Assembly (NCBI GenBank): GCA_023388235.1
Contig: JAEWGQ010000058.1
Location: 1-9,887, forward strand
DNA from: Actinomycetes bacterium
Lineage (GTDB): Bacteria > Actinomycetota > Actinomycetes > Actinomycetales > Cellulomonadaceae
Direction: 5' to 3'
Length of the DNA stretch: 9,887 nucleotides
Part shown: in pieces, positions 1 through 5,854 of the stretch
Layout of the letters: each line of letters opens with the position of its first letter
How positions within the stretch are numbered: the stretch's first letter is position 1
The notes under the pieces: generated by a model
Database searches by the model: none
What the model was told of the DNA's origin: nothing
What the model saw: only the letters and a program-made list of their open reading frames with translations
Position numbers and translations under genes: made by a program

Positions 1-2
1 TC

Positions 3-299
3 GCGCCGCGCGCGGACACGGAGGTGGCCGACGTCGGGGACCTCCCCGCGTTCGTCGCCGCCGGGTTCGGCGTGGCGGTGGTCCCCGCGGACATGTACGA
101 GCCCGCGCCCGGCGCCGTCGCCGTGCCGCTCGACGCACCGGAGGCGTGGTCCCTCGGGCTCGTCACGCGACCGCACCCCGGCGCGGCCGCGGCGGCGCTC
201 GTCGCGTCCCTCGTCGCCTCGCTCGTCACGAAACCGGAGCGGGCTCCGGCGGCGACGACGGGCCCCACGCCCGCGGACCCCGCCGGGCCGCGCTGCTAG
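3..299 (+). CDS. LysR-type transcriptional regulator, C-terminal fragment (5' end outside window)
   Basis: Only the last ~98 residues are in the window; the open frame runs in from the left edge. The segment reading DVGDLPAFVAAGFGVAVVP is the typical late part of a LysR substrate-binding domain (family pattern: 'l..lVaaGlGvallP'). It is followed by an AVPL stretch and a GLVTRPH strand, as in the last strand of that fold. After about residue 70 the protein becomes an Ala/Pro/Thr-rich tail without recognisable structure. LysR proteins bind DNA through an N-terminal helix-turn-helix and sense a small molecule with the domain seen here; neither the DNA-binding part nor the target can be judged. 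Its stop codon overlaps the -10-like box of the next gene. The family call is fairly safe; the ligand is unknown. Confidence 0.75.
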   Translation, partial: APRADTEVADVGDLPAFVAAGFGVAVVPADMYEPAPGAVAVPLDAPEAWSLGLVTRPHPGAAAAALVASLVASLVTKPERAPAATTGPTPADPAGPRC

Positions 300-302
300 C
301 AT
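297..302 (+). promoter_or_regulatory. -10-like box (TAGCAT) for the ABC-F leader transcript
   Basis: TAGCAT matches the actinobacterial -10 pattern TANNNT and ends six bases before a GTG at 309, so transcription would be expected to start at or next to that GTG. It overlaps the stop codon of the upstream LysR-like gene. I see no convincing -35 hexamer 16-18 bases upstream, so the call rests on the box and its spacing. Confidence 0.4.
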
Positions 303-308
303 CGGCAC

Positions 309-335
309 GTGCTCATCGAGGTCGACAGACTCTAG
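309..335 (+). CDS. putative leaderless leader peptide (8 residues) upstream of the ABC-F gene
   Basis: GTG at 309 opens a frame of eight codons (MLIEVDRL) ending in TAG at 333-335. The GTG sits where transcription from the TAGCAT box should begin, so it would be read as a leaderless ORF. A perfect 8-bp hairpin starts at the last base of its stop codon. Short leader ORFs that stall drug-bound ribosomes and so switch on a downstream gene are known for several ABC-F and erm resistance genes; applying this here is inference. Such a tiny ORF could occur by chance, and the evidence is its position between the box and the hairpin. Confidence 0.4.
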   Translation: MLIEVDRL

Positions 336-354
336 CCGCCGAGCCGTCGGCGGC
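335..354 (+). promoter_or_regulatory. hairpin directly after the leader ORF (candidate attenuator)
   Basis: GCCGCCGA (335-342) and TCGGCGGC (347-354) are perfect reverse complements around a 4-base loop. A ribosome terminating at 333-335 would cover the left arm, so its position fits ribosome-dependent attenuation. There is no T-tract after it, which is usual in high-GC actinobacteria but leaves the mechanism open (transcriptional or translational). Hairpins of this size also arise by chance in DNA this G+C-rich. Confidence 0.4.
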
Positions 355-530
355 CCGCCCCAGCGCACCCCTCGCCCTGCTCCGCCACGTCGGAGCCCTC
401 GTCGGCGACCCCTGCCCGGCTCGTGCCGCGGCCTCGGCGTGCCTGGACGACGCCCCACCGCTCCCGCCACCGGCGGCCCGTCCGCGCGCCCGCGCGACGG
501 CGGCCCACCCGTCCTTCCCGGCACGACCAC

Positions 531-555
531 GCCCGCGGCACCGCGGGCCGAGGAG
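531..555 (+). promoter_or_regulatory. hairpin abutting the ABC-F Shine-Dalgarno site
   Basis: GCCCGCG (531-537) pairs with CGCGGGC (542-548) around a GCAC loop. Two bases later comes AGGAG (551-555), seven bases before the ATG at 563. The Shine-Dalgarno site fixes that ATG as the start. The hairpin could modulate ribosome access. The stretch from 355 to 530 holds no other gene I can support. Confidence 0.4.
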
Positions 556-562
556 CACACCC

Positions 563-2188
563 ATGTCCACCCTGCACCGGTCCGCGGTGACGCTGACCGA
601 CCTCACGTTCGAGTGGCCCGACGGCACCGTCGCGCTCTCCCACCTCTCCGGCACGTTCGGCACCGGCCGCACGGGCCTCGTCGGCGACAACGGCGCCGGC
701 AAGTCGACGCTGCTGCGCCTCGTCGCCGGCCTGCTCACGCCCACGTCCGGGCGCGTGACGACCACCGGCGACGTCGCCTACCTCCCGCAGACGCTCACGC
801 TCGGCCTCGACGCGAGCGTCGCGCGCCTGCTCGGCATCGACCGCACGCTCGAGGCCCTGCGCGCGATCGAGTCCGGCGACGTCGACGAGCGGCACTTCGA
901 CGCCGTCGGCGACGACTGGGACGTCGAGGCGCGCGCCGCCCAGGCGCTCGCCGAGATCGGGCTCGACGGCGTCGGCCTCGACCGGCGCGTCGGCGAGCTG
1001 TCCGGCGGCGAGGCGATGCTCGTCGCGATCAGCGGCCTGCGCGTGCGGCGCAGCGCGATCACGCTGCTCGACGAGCCGACGAACAACCTCGACCGCGCCG
1101 CCCGGGCCCGGCTCGCCGCGCTCGTCGACGACTGGCCCGGGACGCTCGTCGTCGTGAGCCACGACCTGGAGCTGCTCGAGCACGTCGACGAGACCGCCGA
1201 GCTGCACGCGGGCACGCTGACCACGTTCGGCGGCCCGTACAGCGCGTGGCGCGCCCAGCTCGAGGCCGACCAGGCCGCGGCGGCGCAGGCGGCGCGGACC
1301 GCCGAGCAGACCTTGCGCGCCGAGAAGCGCCAGCGCGTCGAGGCCGAGACGAAGCTCGCACGCCGCGAGCGGACGGCGCGGACCGCCCAGGCCAATCGCA
1401 CCGGCTCGCGCATCTCCATGGGGCTGCGCGCGTCCGCGGCCCAGGTCTCGGCCGGCTCGATGCGCCAGGGCCTGGACGCCAAGGTCCAGGCCGCGCAGCA
1501 AGCGCTCGACGCGGCGGCGGCCCGGGTGCGCGACGACGAGCACGTGCACCTCGTGCTGCCGGACCCCGACGTCCCGCGCGGCCGTCGCCTCGCCGAGCTG
1601 CACGGGACGAACCGCACCGTCGTCCTCCAGGGACCTGAGCGGGTCGCGCTCGTGGGGGCCAACGGCACCGGCAAGACGACGCTCCTGGAGAACCTGCTCG
1701 CGGGGCGCACGCCCGAGCAGGGACGCGCCGGCGGGACGCTCCTCACCGACCGGGTCGGGTACCTCTCGCAGCGGCTCGACGGGCTCGACGACGCGCGCAG
1801 CGCGCTCGACAACGTCCGCGACGGCGCCCCGGGGACGGCTCCGGGCACGGTCCGCAACCACCTCGCACGCCTGCTCCTGCGGGGGTCCGCCGTGGACCGC
1901 CCGGTGGGCACGCTGTCGGGCGGGGAGCGGTTCCGGGTCGCGCTCGCACGCCTCCTGCTCGCCGACCCGCCCGCGCAGCTCCTCGTGCTCGACGAGCCGA
2001 CGAACGACCTCGACGTGCGCAGCGTCGAGCGGCTCGTCGAGGCGTTGTCGGGCTACGCGGGCGCGCTGCTCGTGGTGAGCCACGACGACGGGTTCCTCGC
2101 CCGCCTCGGGGTCGACGTGCGGCTCGAGCTCGACCGGGACGGCGCGCTCCACGAGGTGGCGCCGGGCGCGGAGCATGCGGCCCGCTGA
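563..2188 (+). CDS. ABC-F family ATPase (ribosome-associated, possible antibiotic-resistance type)
   Basis: A 541-residue soluble protein with two complete ABC ATPase domains and no membrane segments, the ABC-F layout at normal length. Domain 1: Walker A GDNGAGKST (41-49), signature LSGGE (146-150), Walker B ending LLDE (168-171), switch His200. An Arg/Ala-rich linker (about 235-325), likely helical, corresponds to the ABC-F interdomain arm. Domain 2: Walker A GANGTGKTT (365-373), LSGGE (451-455), LLVLDEPTNDLD (473-484), His507. ABC-F proteins bind the ribosomal E site and either help translation or dislodge ribosome-targeting antibiotics; which applies here cannot be read from sequence. The frame is open upstream to 146, but ATG 563 is chosen because AGGAG lies 7 bases before it and homology starts right after. 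The gene is monocistronic, with a leader suggesting drug- or translation-responsive control. Confidence 0.93.
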   Translation: MSTLHRSAVTLTDLTFEWPDGTVALSHLSGTFGTGRTGLVGDNGAGKSTLLRLVAGLLTPTSGRVTTTGDVAYLPQTLTLGLDASVARLLGIDRTLEALRAIESGDVDERHFDAVGDDWDVEARAAQALAEIGLDGVGLDRRVGELSGGEAMLVAISGLRVRRSAITLLDEPTNNLDRAARARLAALVDDWPGTLVVVSHDLELLEHVDETAELHAGTLTTFGGPYSAWRAQLEADQAAAAQAARTAEQTLRAEKRQRVEAETKLARRERTARTAQANRTGSRISMGLRASAAQVSAGSMRQGLDAKVQAAQQALDAAAARVRDDEHVHLVLPDPDVPRGRRLAELHGTNRTVVLQGPERVALVGANGTGKTTLLENLLAGRTPEQGRAGGTLLTDRVGYLSQRLDGLDDARSALDNVRDGAPGTAPGTVRNHLARLLLRGSAVDRPVGTLSGGERFRVALARLLLADPPAQLLVLDEPTNDLDVRSVERLVEALSGYAGALLVVSHDDGFLARLGVDVRLELDRDGALHEVAPGAEHAAR

Positions 2189-2193
2189 GCGGC

Positions 2194-2230
2194 GGTCCGG
2201 GGCGGCCCGCTCGACGGGTCGTCCCGGACC
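2194..2230. terminator. bidirectional terminator between convergent genes
   Basis: GGTCCGGG (2194-2201) and CCCGGACC (2223-2230) form a perfect 8-bp stem; inside the loop CCCG (2206-2209) can pair with CGGG (2215-2218). It lies in the 58-base gap between the ABC-F stop and the stop of the leftward hypothetical gene, where a shared terminator is expected. There is no T-tract. Confidence 0.55.
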
Positions 2231-2246
2231 TCGGGCGGCCGGGCCG

Positions 2247-2786
2247 TCAGGGCAGGTCGGGTGCGGCCCGCACGACGGCGGCCATCGCGGCGGTCGCCGC
2301 GGCGTCGGCGTCGGCGTGCCGCCAGCCCGGGCTCACGACCCGCGCGTGGTCGTTGAGCGCGGCGAGCACGTCGAGCACCGCGACGCCCAGGGCCCGCGCA
2401 TGAGGTGTGAGGCCGCCGCGGATCTTCAGCTGGCCGAGCACGATCGCGATCTGCGCGCGGGCCTCGGCCGCGAGCGCCGCCTCGTCGACGTCGCCGCCGC
2501 GGAGCCGGTCCGCGGCACCCTGCCGCCCGGACGCCCAGACGTCCTCGGGGACCCCGAGGTCCCACGCCGCCAGGAGGCCGTCGACGAAGGCGGGCAGCGC
2601 GTCGTCGCGCCCGTCGGCGGCGTACCACTCCTCGAGGTCGCGCAGCGCGTCGTGCCCGGCGTCGTTGCCGAACGGCGCGAGGTCCTCGCCCTCGTCGTAG
2701 AACGGCTCCGGCGCGAGGGACACGAAGGCGGGGTGGCTCGTCGCGGGCGACAGACCCTCGTCGGGGTCGTCGAGGAACAGCGTCAT
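2247..2786 (-). CDS. hypothetical protein, weakly YfeS-like
   Basis: Encodes 179 mostly acidic residues without a signal peptide or membrane segment, so it is probably cytoplasmic. The N-terminal part has a HPAF stretch followed by PFYDEGEDLAPFGNDAGHDAL and then LEEWY. This recalls the 'PFG.D.G.D.L' region of uncharacterised YfeS-like proteins; I recognise only this motif and am unsure of the family. The C-terminal half is Ala-rich and helical-looking. The frame is open up to 2897, but I choose ATG 2786. The 37 extra residues would be Arg/Gly-rich low-complexity sequence, and a TAGGGT box ends 7 bases before this ATG, suggesting a leaderless mRNA. It is convergent with the ABC-F gene and divergent from the GNAT remnant. 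The start codon overlaps (ATGA) the stop of the chimeric yhgE frame. Function unknown. Confidence 0.75.
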   Translation of the reverse strand: MTLFLDDPDEGLSPATSHPAFVSLAPEPFYDEGEDLAPFGNDAGHDALRDLEEWYAADGRDDALPAFVDGLLAAWDLGVPEDVWASGRQGAADRLRGGDVDEAALAAEARAQIAIVLGQLKIRGGLTPHARALGVAVLDVLAALNDHARVVSPGWRHADADAAATAAMAAVVRAAPDLP

Positions 2787-2793
2787 GGGGGCG

Positions 2794-2799
2794 ACCCTA
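2794..2799 (-). promoter_or_regulatory. -10-like box (TAGGGT) for the YfeS-like gene
   Basis: On the minus strand TAGGGT fits TANNNT and lies 7 bases before the ATG at 2786, the spacing of a leaderless actinobacterial transcript. No good Shine-Dalgarno sequence is present between box and start, which agrees with leaderless translation. Confidence 0.4.
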
Positions 2800-2860
2800 G
2801 ACCGGCGCGAGCCGTGCCGTCGCACGCGCCCGTCGTCGGGGCCGCCGCCCGGGCCGACGC

Positions 2861-2875
2861 TCCCGCGCCGCGGGA
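2861..2875. repeat. 15-bp perfect palindrome in the divergent intergenic region
   Basis: TCCCGCG-C-CGCGGGA lies between the leftward YfeS-like gene and the rightward GNAT remnant. It could be an operator for either gene, but G+C-rich DNA yields such palindromes by chance. The rest of 2787-2917 shows only a CAGGGT box (2906-2911), six bases before the GNAT ATG, as a possible weak leaderless promoter. Confidence 0.25.
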
Positions 2876-2917
2876 ATCCCCTCGATGCGCAGGCCACGCA
2901 CGTGCCAGGGTGGGCGC

Positions 2918-3160
2918 ATGACCGACGCCACCGACGTGCGCCCCGACGCCCTCGAGCGGGTCACGTGGCCCGTGCGGACCGCTCGCCTGACGCTGCGCCG
3001 CGCCCGGCCGGACGACGCGGACGCGCTGTTCGCCTACCGCAGCCTGCCCGAGGTGGACCGGTGGCTCACGCAGCGGTTCACCGCGGTGGAGGAGTGGCGC
3101 GAGCACCACGTCGAGCCGGGGCGGCTCGCGACGACGCTCGTCGTGGAGCGTGAGGGCGCC
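2918..3160 (+). pseudogene. GNAT N-acetyltransferase, 3'-truncated
   Basis: From ATG 2918 the first ~80 residues read as the start of a RimJ/RimL-type GNAT acetyltransferase. WPVRTARLTLRRARPDDADA (17-36) is the usual first strand and helix, followed by SLPEVDRWL (42-50) and TTLVVERE (72-79) as the next strand. A normal family member continues with 'G.vvGd' and the acetyl-CoA-binding loop over about 100 more residues. Here the similarity ends near residue 80-83 and the frame runs on to 4378 as Gly/Arg-rich antisense of the YhgE-like and ABC genes. The acetyl-CoA site is therefore absent and the product should be inactive. The exact break is blurred by a few bases that suit either gene. It could be a real deletion or an assembly join. 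Confidence 0.75.
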
Positions 3161-3167
3161 GTCGGCG
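3148..3167. other. junction joining truncated GNAT and truncated YhgE-like genes
   Basis: Left of this point the plus strand reads as GNAT; right of it the minus strand reads as YhgE/Pip. Within 3155-3167 both readings stay plausible (GNAT 'EGAV.G', YhgE 'ATAADGA'), as expected for a join at short shared sequence. No inverted repeats, target-site duplication or insertion sequence remnant is visible at the join. Confidence 0.65.
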
Positions 3168-3735
3168 GCGGTGGCGAACCCGTCGCGCGCCGAGCCCAGG
3201 CCGACGAGCACCTGGTCGACCGCCCGCTCGCCGATCGTGGCGGACACGGCGGACTGCACCTGCGCCATGGCGGTGCGTCCGAGGGTCGAGGCGAGGAACG
3301 AGTTGGCGTCGTTGTACGTGACCTGCAGCTGCGCCGCGGTGGGGGCGTCGCCGCCGGCGGAGGCGATGTCGGCGGAGAAGTCCGCGGGGATCGTCACCGC
3401 GAAGTAGTAGGTGCCGTCCGCCACGCCGTCGGCCGCGTCCTGCGCGTCGGTGAGGCGCCAGTCGAGGTCGCCGGAGTCGACGAGCTGGTCGGTGACCTGG
3501 GTGCCGGCCTCGAGCGGCTCGTCGTCCAGCGTGGCGCCGGTGTCGGCGTTCACGAGCGCGACGGGCAGGCGGTCCATGTTGCCGGTCGGGTCCCAGAAGG
3601 CCCAGAGGTACAGCGCGCCGTACAGCAGCGGCACGAGGACCATCGCGCCGACGGCGAGGCGGGGCAGGAGCCCGCGGCGGAACCGGCGCAGCTCGGTGCC
3701 GGTGGAGGTGAGCGAGAGCATGGTGGCGTCCTGGT

Positions 3736-4557
3736 TCAGGCGGCCGGGACCGCGTGGGGGCCCGTGGCGAGGGTGATCTGCTGGGGGAGGCCGGCCCACC
3801 GCATGCGGGCGACCTCGTCGAGGGAGGCGACCGACGCGACGACGGTGGTGCCGGCGGCGGCGAGGGCCTCCAGCCGGGTCCACACGGTCTGCCGGCGGCG
3901 CGAGTCGTGCACCTGGTCCACGTCGTCCACGACGAGCAGCGCGGGGTGCTGGGCCATCGCGAGGGTGACCCGCAGGAGCATGGCGTCCACCTCGTCCAGG
4001 TCCCAGACGAGGGTGCTGGTGCGGGGGAGCGGCCGCTCGCCGAACACCGGCGCGGCGAGGCGCGCGAACGCTGCCTGGTCGACGCGCGGCGTGCGGCGGT
4101 ACCAGGGGCTCAGCCACGCCAGGCGCTCGCGGACGACCTCGCCGACCGTGACGGACTCGTCGAGGTCGTCGATGCCGGCGAACCCGGCGATGGCGGCGCG
4201 GCGCTGCACGGCGTTCCGGCGGCGCGGGAGGGGCTCGCCGAGCACGGTGAGGCGGGACGACGCGTCGGGGACCATCCGGCCGGCGAGGGTGAGCAGCAGG
4301 CTGGACCGGCCACCGCCCTGGGGCCCCTGCACGACGGCGAGCGTCCCGGCGGGGACGTCGAGGTCCACGGGCCCGTAGACGGCGCCGCGGGCGCCGTGGA
4401 GCTGCAGGCCGCGGGCGTGCACGGCGATCACGGTCTCGGGCGTGTCCGGCGCGGGGTCGGCGAGGGCGGCGGCCTCGGTGGCCGGCTCGGTGGTGGCGAC
4501 GGCGCGGCGGCCGTGCGGCTCCGGGCGGGTGGGCCCGGTGGGCGATGTCGATGTCAC
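3736..4557 (-). CDS. degenerate ABC-type ATP-binding protein, partner of the YhgE-like protein
   Basis: A 273-residue cytoplasmic protein with a Pro/Ala-rich N-terminal extension (1-40) and a single ABC-type nucleotide-binding domain. The Walker A position reads GPQGGGRSS (78-86), with Arg84 where the catalytic Lys belongs. The LSGGQ signature is replaced by WDLDEVDA around 185-192. Walker B is ALLVVDDVD (206-214), with Asp212 at the usual Glu position, and the switch His is missing ([10 protein letters not shown]). I recall such degenerate ATPases beside YhgE/Pip genes in actinobacteria; ATP hydrolysis is doubtful, though nucleotide binding is possible. The start is GTG 4557, preceded by GGAGG at 4-bp spacing. 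It is first in an operon with the YhgE-like gene 14 bases downstream, and probably repressed through the palindrome at 4575-4596. The ABC assignment is sure; activity and substrate are not. Confidence 0.8.
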   Translation of the reverse strand: MTSTSPTGPTRPEPHGRRAVATTEPATEAAALADPAPDTPETVIAVHARGLQLHGARGAVYGPVDLDVPAGTLAVVQGPQGGGRSSLLLTLAGRMVPDASSRLTVLGEPLPRRRNAVQRRAAIAGFAGIDDLDESVTVGEVVRERLAWLSPWYRRTPRVDQAAFARLAAPVFGERPLPRTSTLVWDLDEVDAMLLRVTLAMAQHPALLVVDDVDQVHDSRRRQTVWTRLEALAAAGTTVVASVASLDEVARMRWAGLPQQITLATGPHAVPAA

Positions 4558-4574
4558 GGGTCCTCCGACCCTCG

Positions 4575-4596
4575 TTGCACTGACTGGTCAGTACAA
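4575..4596. promoter_or_regulatory. 22-bp palindromic operator, TetR/AcrR type
   Basis: TTG-C-ACTGAC-TG-GTCAGT-A-CAA: both arms match except one position each and the central TG. Its size and form suit a TetR-family dimer. It covers the predicted transcription start of the leftward ATPase/YhgE operon, a position for repression, and lies 80 bases upstream of def. No TetR gene is present in the window. One commonly accompanies YhgE operons, so it may lie elsewhere or have been lost with the 3' part of yhgE. Confidence 0.7.
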
Positions 4597-4624
4597 AGAT
4601 AGGACGACCGGGGCGCCACGTCAC
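4596..4624 (-). promoter_or_regulatory. promoter of the ATPase/YhgE operon
   Basis: On the minus strand TATCTT (4601-4596) is a good -10 box, with GTGACG (4624-4619) 17 bases upstream as a partial match to TTGACA. Transcription would start near 4589, inside the palindrome, so a bound repressor would block it. Confidence 0.5.
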
Positions 4625-4662
4625 GTCGGCGTCCTGTTCCGCGGATCACAGCGCGGGCATGG

Positions 4663-4668
4663 AAGAAT
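4663..4668 (+). promoter_or_regulatory. possible -10 box (AAGAAT) for def
   Basis: AAGAAT ends 7 bases before the def ATG, the spacing of leaderless transcripts seen elsewhere in the window, but it lacks the leading T of TANNNT. GGAAG at 4661-4665 could instead be a distant, weak Shine-Dalgarno site. The two readings exclude each other. Confidence 0.25.
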
Positions 4669-4675
4669 CGCGCCC

Positions 4676-5161
4676 ATGGCGATGAGAGAGATCCGCGTGG
4701 TGGGCGACCCGGTGCTGCGCACCCCGTGCGAGCCGGTGACCACCATCGACGCCCGGGTCCGCGGCCTGGTCGAGGACCTGCTGGAGACGGTGGACCACGA
4801 CGGCCGCGCCGGGCTGGCCGCGAACCAGATCGGCGTCGGCCTGCGCGCGTTCTCCTGGAACATCGACGACGAGCTCGGCTACGTGCTGAACCCGACGATC
4901 GTCGAGCTGTCCGAGGACTACCAGGACGGCGACGAGGGCTGCCTGTCGGTGCCGGACCTGTGGTTCCCGACGCGCCGCGCCTGGTACGCCCGCGTGGTGG
5001 GCACCGACCTGGACGGCAAGGAGGTCGTCGTCGAGGGCGTCGAGCTCATGGCCCGCTGCCTGCAGCACGAGGTCGACCACCTGGACGGGCACCTGTACAT
5101 CGACCGGCTCGACCGGTCCGTGCGCAAGAAGGCCATGCGGGCGATCCGCGAGACGCTCTGA
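4676..5161 (+). CDS. def: peptide deformylase
   Basis: A 161-residue cytoplasmic metalloenzyme that removes the N-terminal formyl group from nascent proteins. All three family motifs are intact: GLAANQIGV (motif 1, about 46-54), EGCLSVP (motif 2, about 87-93, whose Cys binds the metal) and QHEVDHLDG (motif 3, about 130-138, two metal-binding His and the catalytic Glu). The length fits the compact actinobacterial type. ATG 4676 is chosen because the next residues read [16 protein letters not shown], the normal PDF start, while sequence upstream is intergenic; a second in-frame ATG at 4682 is also possible. It is transcribed alone, away from the ATPase operon, and closed by a strong hairpin at 5167-5202. 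Neither partner often linked to def, fmt or a GNAT gene, is adjacent. The assignment is certain. Confidence 0.97.
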   Translation: MAMREIRVVGDPVLRTPCEPVTTIDARVRGLVEDLLETVDHDGRAGLAANQIGVGLRAFSWNIDDELGYVLNPTIVELSEDYQDGDEGCLSVPDLWFPTRRAWYARVVGTDLDGKEVVVEGVELMARCLQHEVDHLDGHLYIDRLDRSVRKKAMRAIRETL

Positions 5162-5166
5162 CGCCA

Positions 5167-5202
5167 CGACGGGGGCGGCACTGGTGCGTGCGGCCCCCGT
5201 CG
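5167..5202 (+). terminator. GC hairpin terminator of def
   Basis: CGACGGGGGC (5167-5176) and GCCCCCGTCG (5193-5202) form a perfect 10-bp stem with a 16-base loop, six bases after the def stop. No T-tract follows, as is common for actinobacterial terminators. The following stretch to 5304 holds a small GTGCA-C-TGCAC palindrome (5211-5221), a possible CATGCT -10 box (5205-5210), and no gene. Confidence 0.7.
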
Positions 5203-5304
5203 GGCATGCTGTGCACTGCACGCCGCGAGTCCGTGCATCAGGCCCGGGATCCGGGACGAGGTCGTTGGGGAAGGCGAACCTCGAGCCGATCCGGGAGGGA
5301 TGAC

Positions 5305-5802
5305 ATGGCAGGTGCGATCACCCGCGGTGTTCTTTTCGTGCACTCAGCGCCCCGCGCGCTCTGCCCGCACCTCGAGTGGGCGGCGGGCAACGTGCTGGGC
5401 ACGCGCGTGTCGCTGGACTGGACCGAGCAGCCGGCGGCGCGCGACATGCTGCGCGCCGAGCACTCGTGGCAGGGCACCCAGGGCACCGGCGCGCGCCTGG
5501 CGTCCGCGCTGCGCGGCTGGACCCACCTGCGGTACGAGGTGACGGAGGACGCGAGCCACGGCAGCGACGGCGCCCGGTGGAGCCACACCCCGGAGCTCGG
5601 GATCTTCCACGCGCAGACCGACGTGCACGGGAACGTCGTCGTGCCGGAGGACCGGATCCGCGCCGCGCTCGACACCGGCGACGCCCGGACGATGCGCGAC
5701 GAGCTCGCGCTGGCGCTCGGGCAGGCGTGGGACGACGAGCTCGAGCCGTTCCGGTACGCGGGGGCGGGTGCGCCCGTCCGCTGGCTGCACCGCGTCGGCT
5801 GA
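5305..5802 (+). CDS. DUF3145 family protein
   Basis: A 165-residue soluble protein without signal peptide or membrane segment. The opening GAITRGVLFVHSAPRALCPH, the EWAAGNVLG segment, the WTEQPA and RAEHSWQGTQGTG stretches and the C-terminal DELEPFRYAGAGAPVRWLHR are features I recognise from DUF3145, a conserved family almost confined to actinobacteria whose function is unknown. The length is normal for the family. ATG 5305 is supported by GGGAGG six bases upstream and by the conserved N-terminus starting at once. The gene stands alone between the def terminator and the flavin operon promoter. Nothing in the sequence reveals a catalytic site; the many conserved Trp and acidic residues do not identify one. 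Confidence 0.88.
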   Translation: MAGAITRGVLFVHSAPRALCPHLEWAAGNVLGTRVSLDWTEQPAARDMLRAEHSWQGTQGTGARLASALRGWTHLRYEVTEDASHGSDGARWSHTPELGIFHAQTDVHGNVVVPEDRIRAALDTGDARTMRDELALALGQAWDDELEPFRYAGAGAPVRWLHRVG

Positions 5803-5815
5803 CACGGAGCTCGTG

Positions 5816-5854
5816 GGTCGTTCCCAGGTCGTTCCCAGGATGCGTCCCTAGCGT
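5816..5854 (+). promoter_or_regulatory. promoter with 11-bp tandem direct repeat, flavin operon
   Basis: GGTCGTTCCCA occurs twice in tandem (5816-5826 and 5827-5837), followed by a degenerate third copy (GGATGCGTCCC, 5838-5848) and TAGCGT (5849-5854), a TANNNT -10 box. The repeats lie on and upstream of the expected -35 position, and no -35 consensus is visible. Direct repeats one helical turn apart beside a weak -35 are typical for OmpR/PhoB-type response regulators acting as activators; the regulator itself is not in the window. The transcript leader runs about 60 bases to the GAGGAGG Shine-Dalgarno site at 5909-5915. Confidence 0.55.

Larger units (their letters stand above)
2783..3721 (-). 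pseudogene. YhgE/Pip-family membrane protein, N-terminal part only, with a foreign read-through tail
   Basis: From ATG 3721 the first ~188 residues match the N-terminus of YhgE/Pip-type proteins. A basic start is followed by one membrane segment (about 21-42, AVGAMVLVPLLYGALYLWAF), the hallmark PTGNMDRLPVALVNAD stretch (45-60), then the extracellular TYYFAVTIPADFSADIA and TYNDANSF regions. The family continues with a repetitive 'ADGA..L.DG' coiled region and five C-terminal membrane helices. Here the frame breaks after ATAADGAL and continues as antisense of the GNAT gene to a stop at 2783, giving a 312-residue chimera. The family is linked to export and to phage infection in other bacteria; its role here is unknown. 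An AGGA Shine-Dalgarno lies 7 bases before the ATG, and the ATPase gene ends 14 bases upstream, so the two form an operon. Without the C-terminal helices it is probably non-functional. Confidence 0.75.

Noticed and set aside
146..562. N-terminal extension of the ABC-F frame by 139 residues
   Set aside because: The extension is Arg/Pro/Ala-rich and overlaps the LysR coding end. AGGAG and the conserved N-terminus place the start at 563.
332..2176. 614-codon open frame on the minus strand opposite the ABC-F gene
   Set aside because: It is a low-complexity Arg/Ala/Gly/Val translation, the expected antisense shadow of a G+C-rich gene. The plus strand carries all ABC-F motifs.
3160..4378. Read-through of the GNAT frame to a 486-residue protein
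   Set aside because: Beyond ~3160 it is antisense of the YhgE-like and ABC genes, with no GNAT features.
3722..4624. Upstream in-frame extension of the YhgE-like gene
   Set aside because: The extra 301 residues are an Arg/Pro/His-rich shadow of the ATPase gene. ATG 3721 has an AGGA site and begins the conserved N-terminus.
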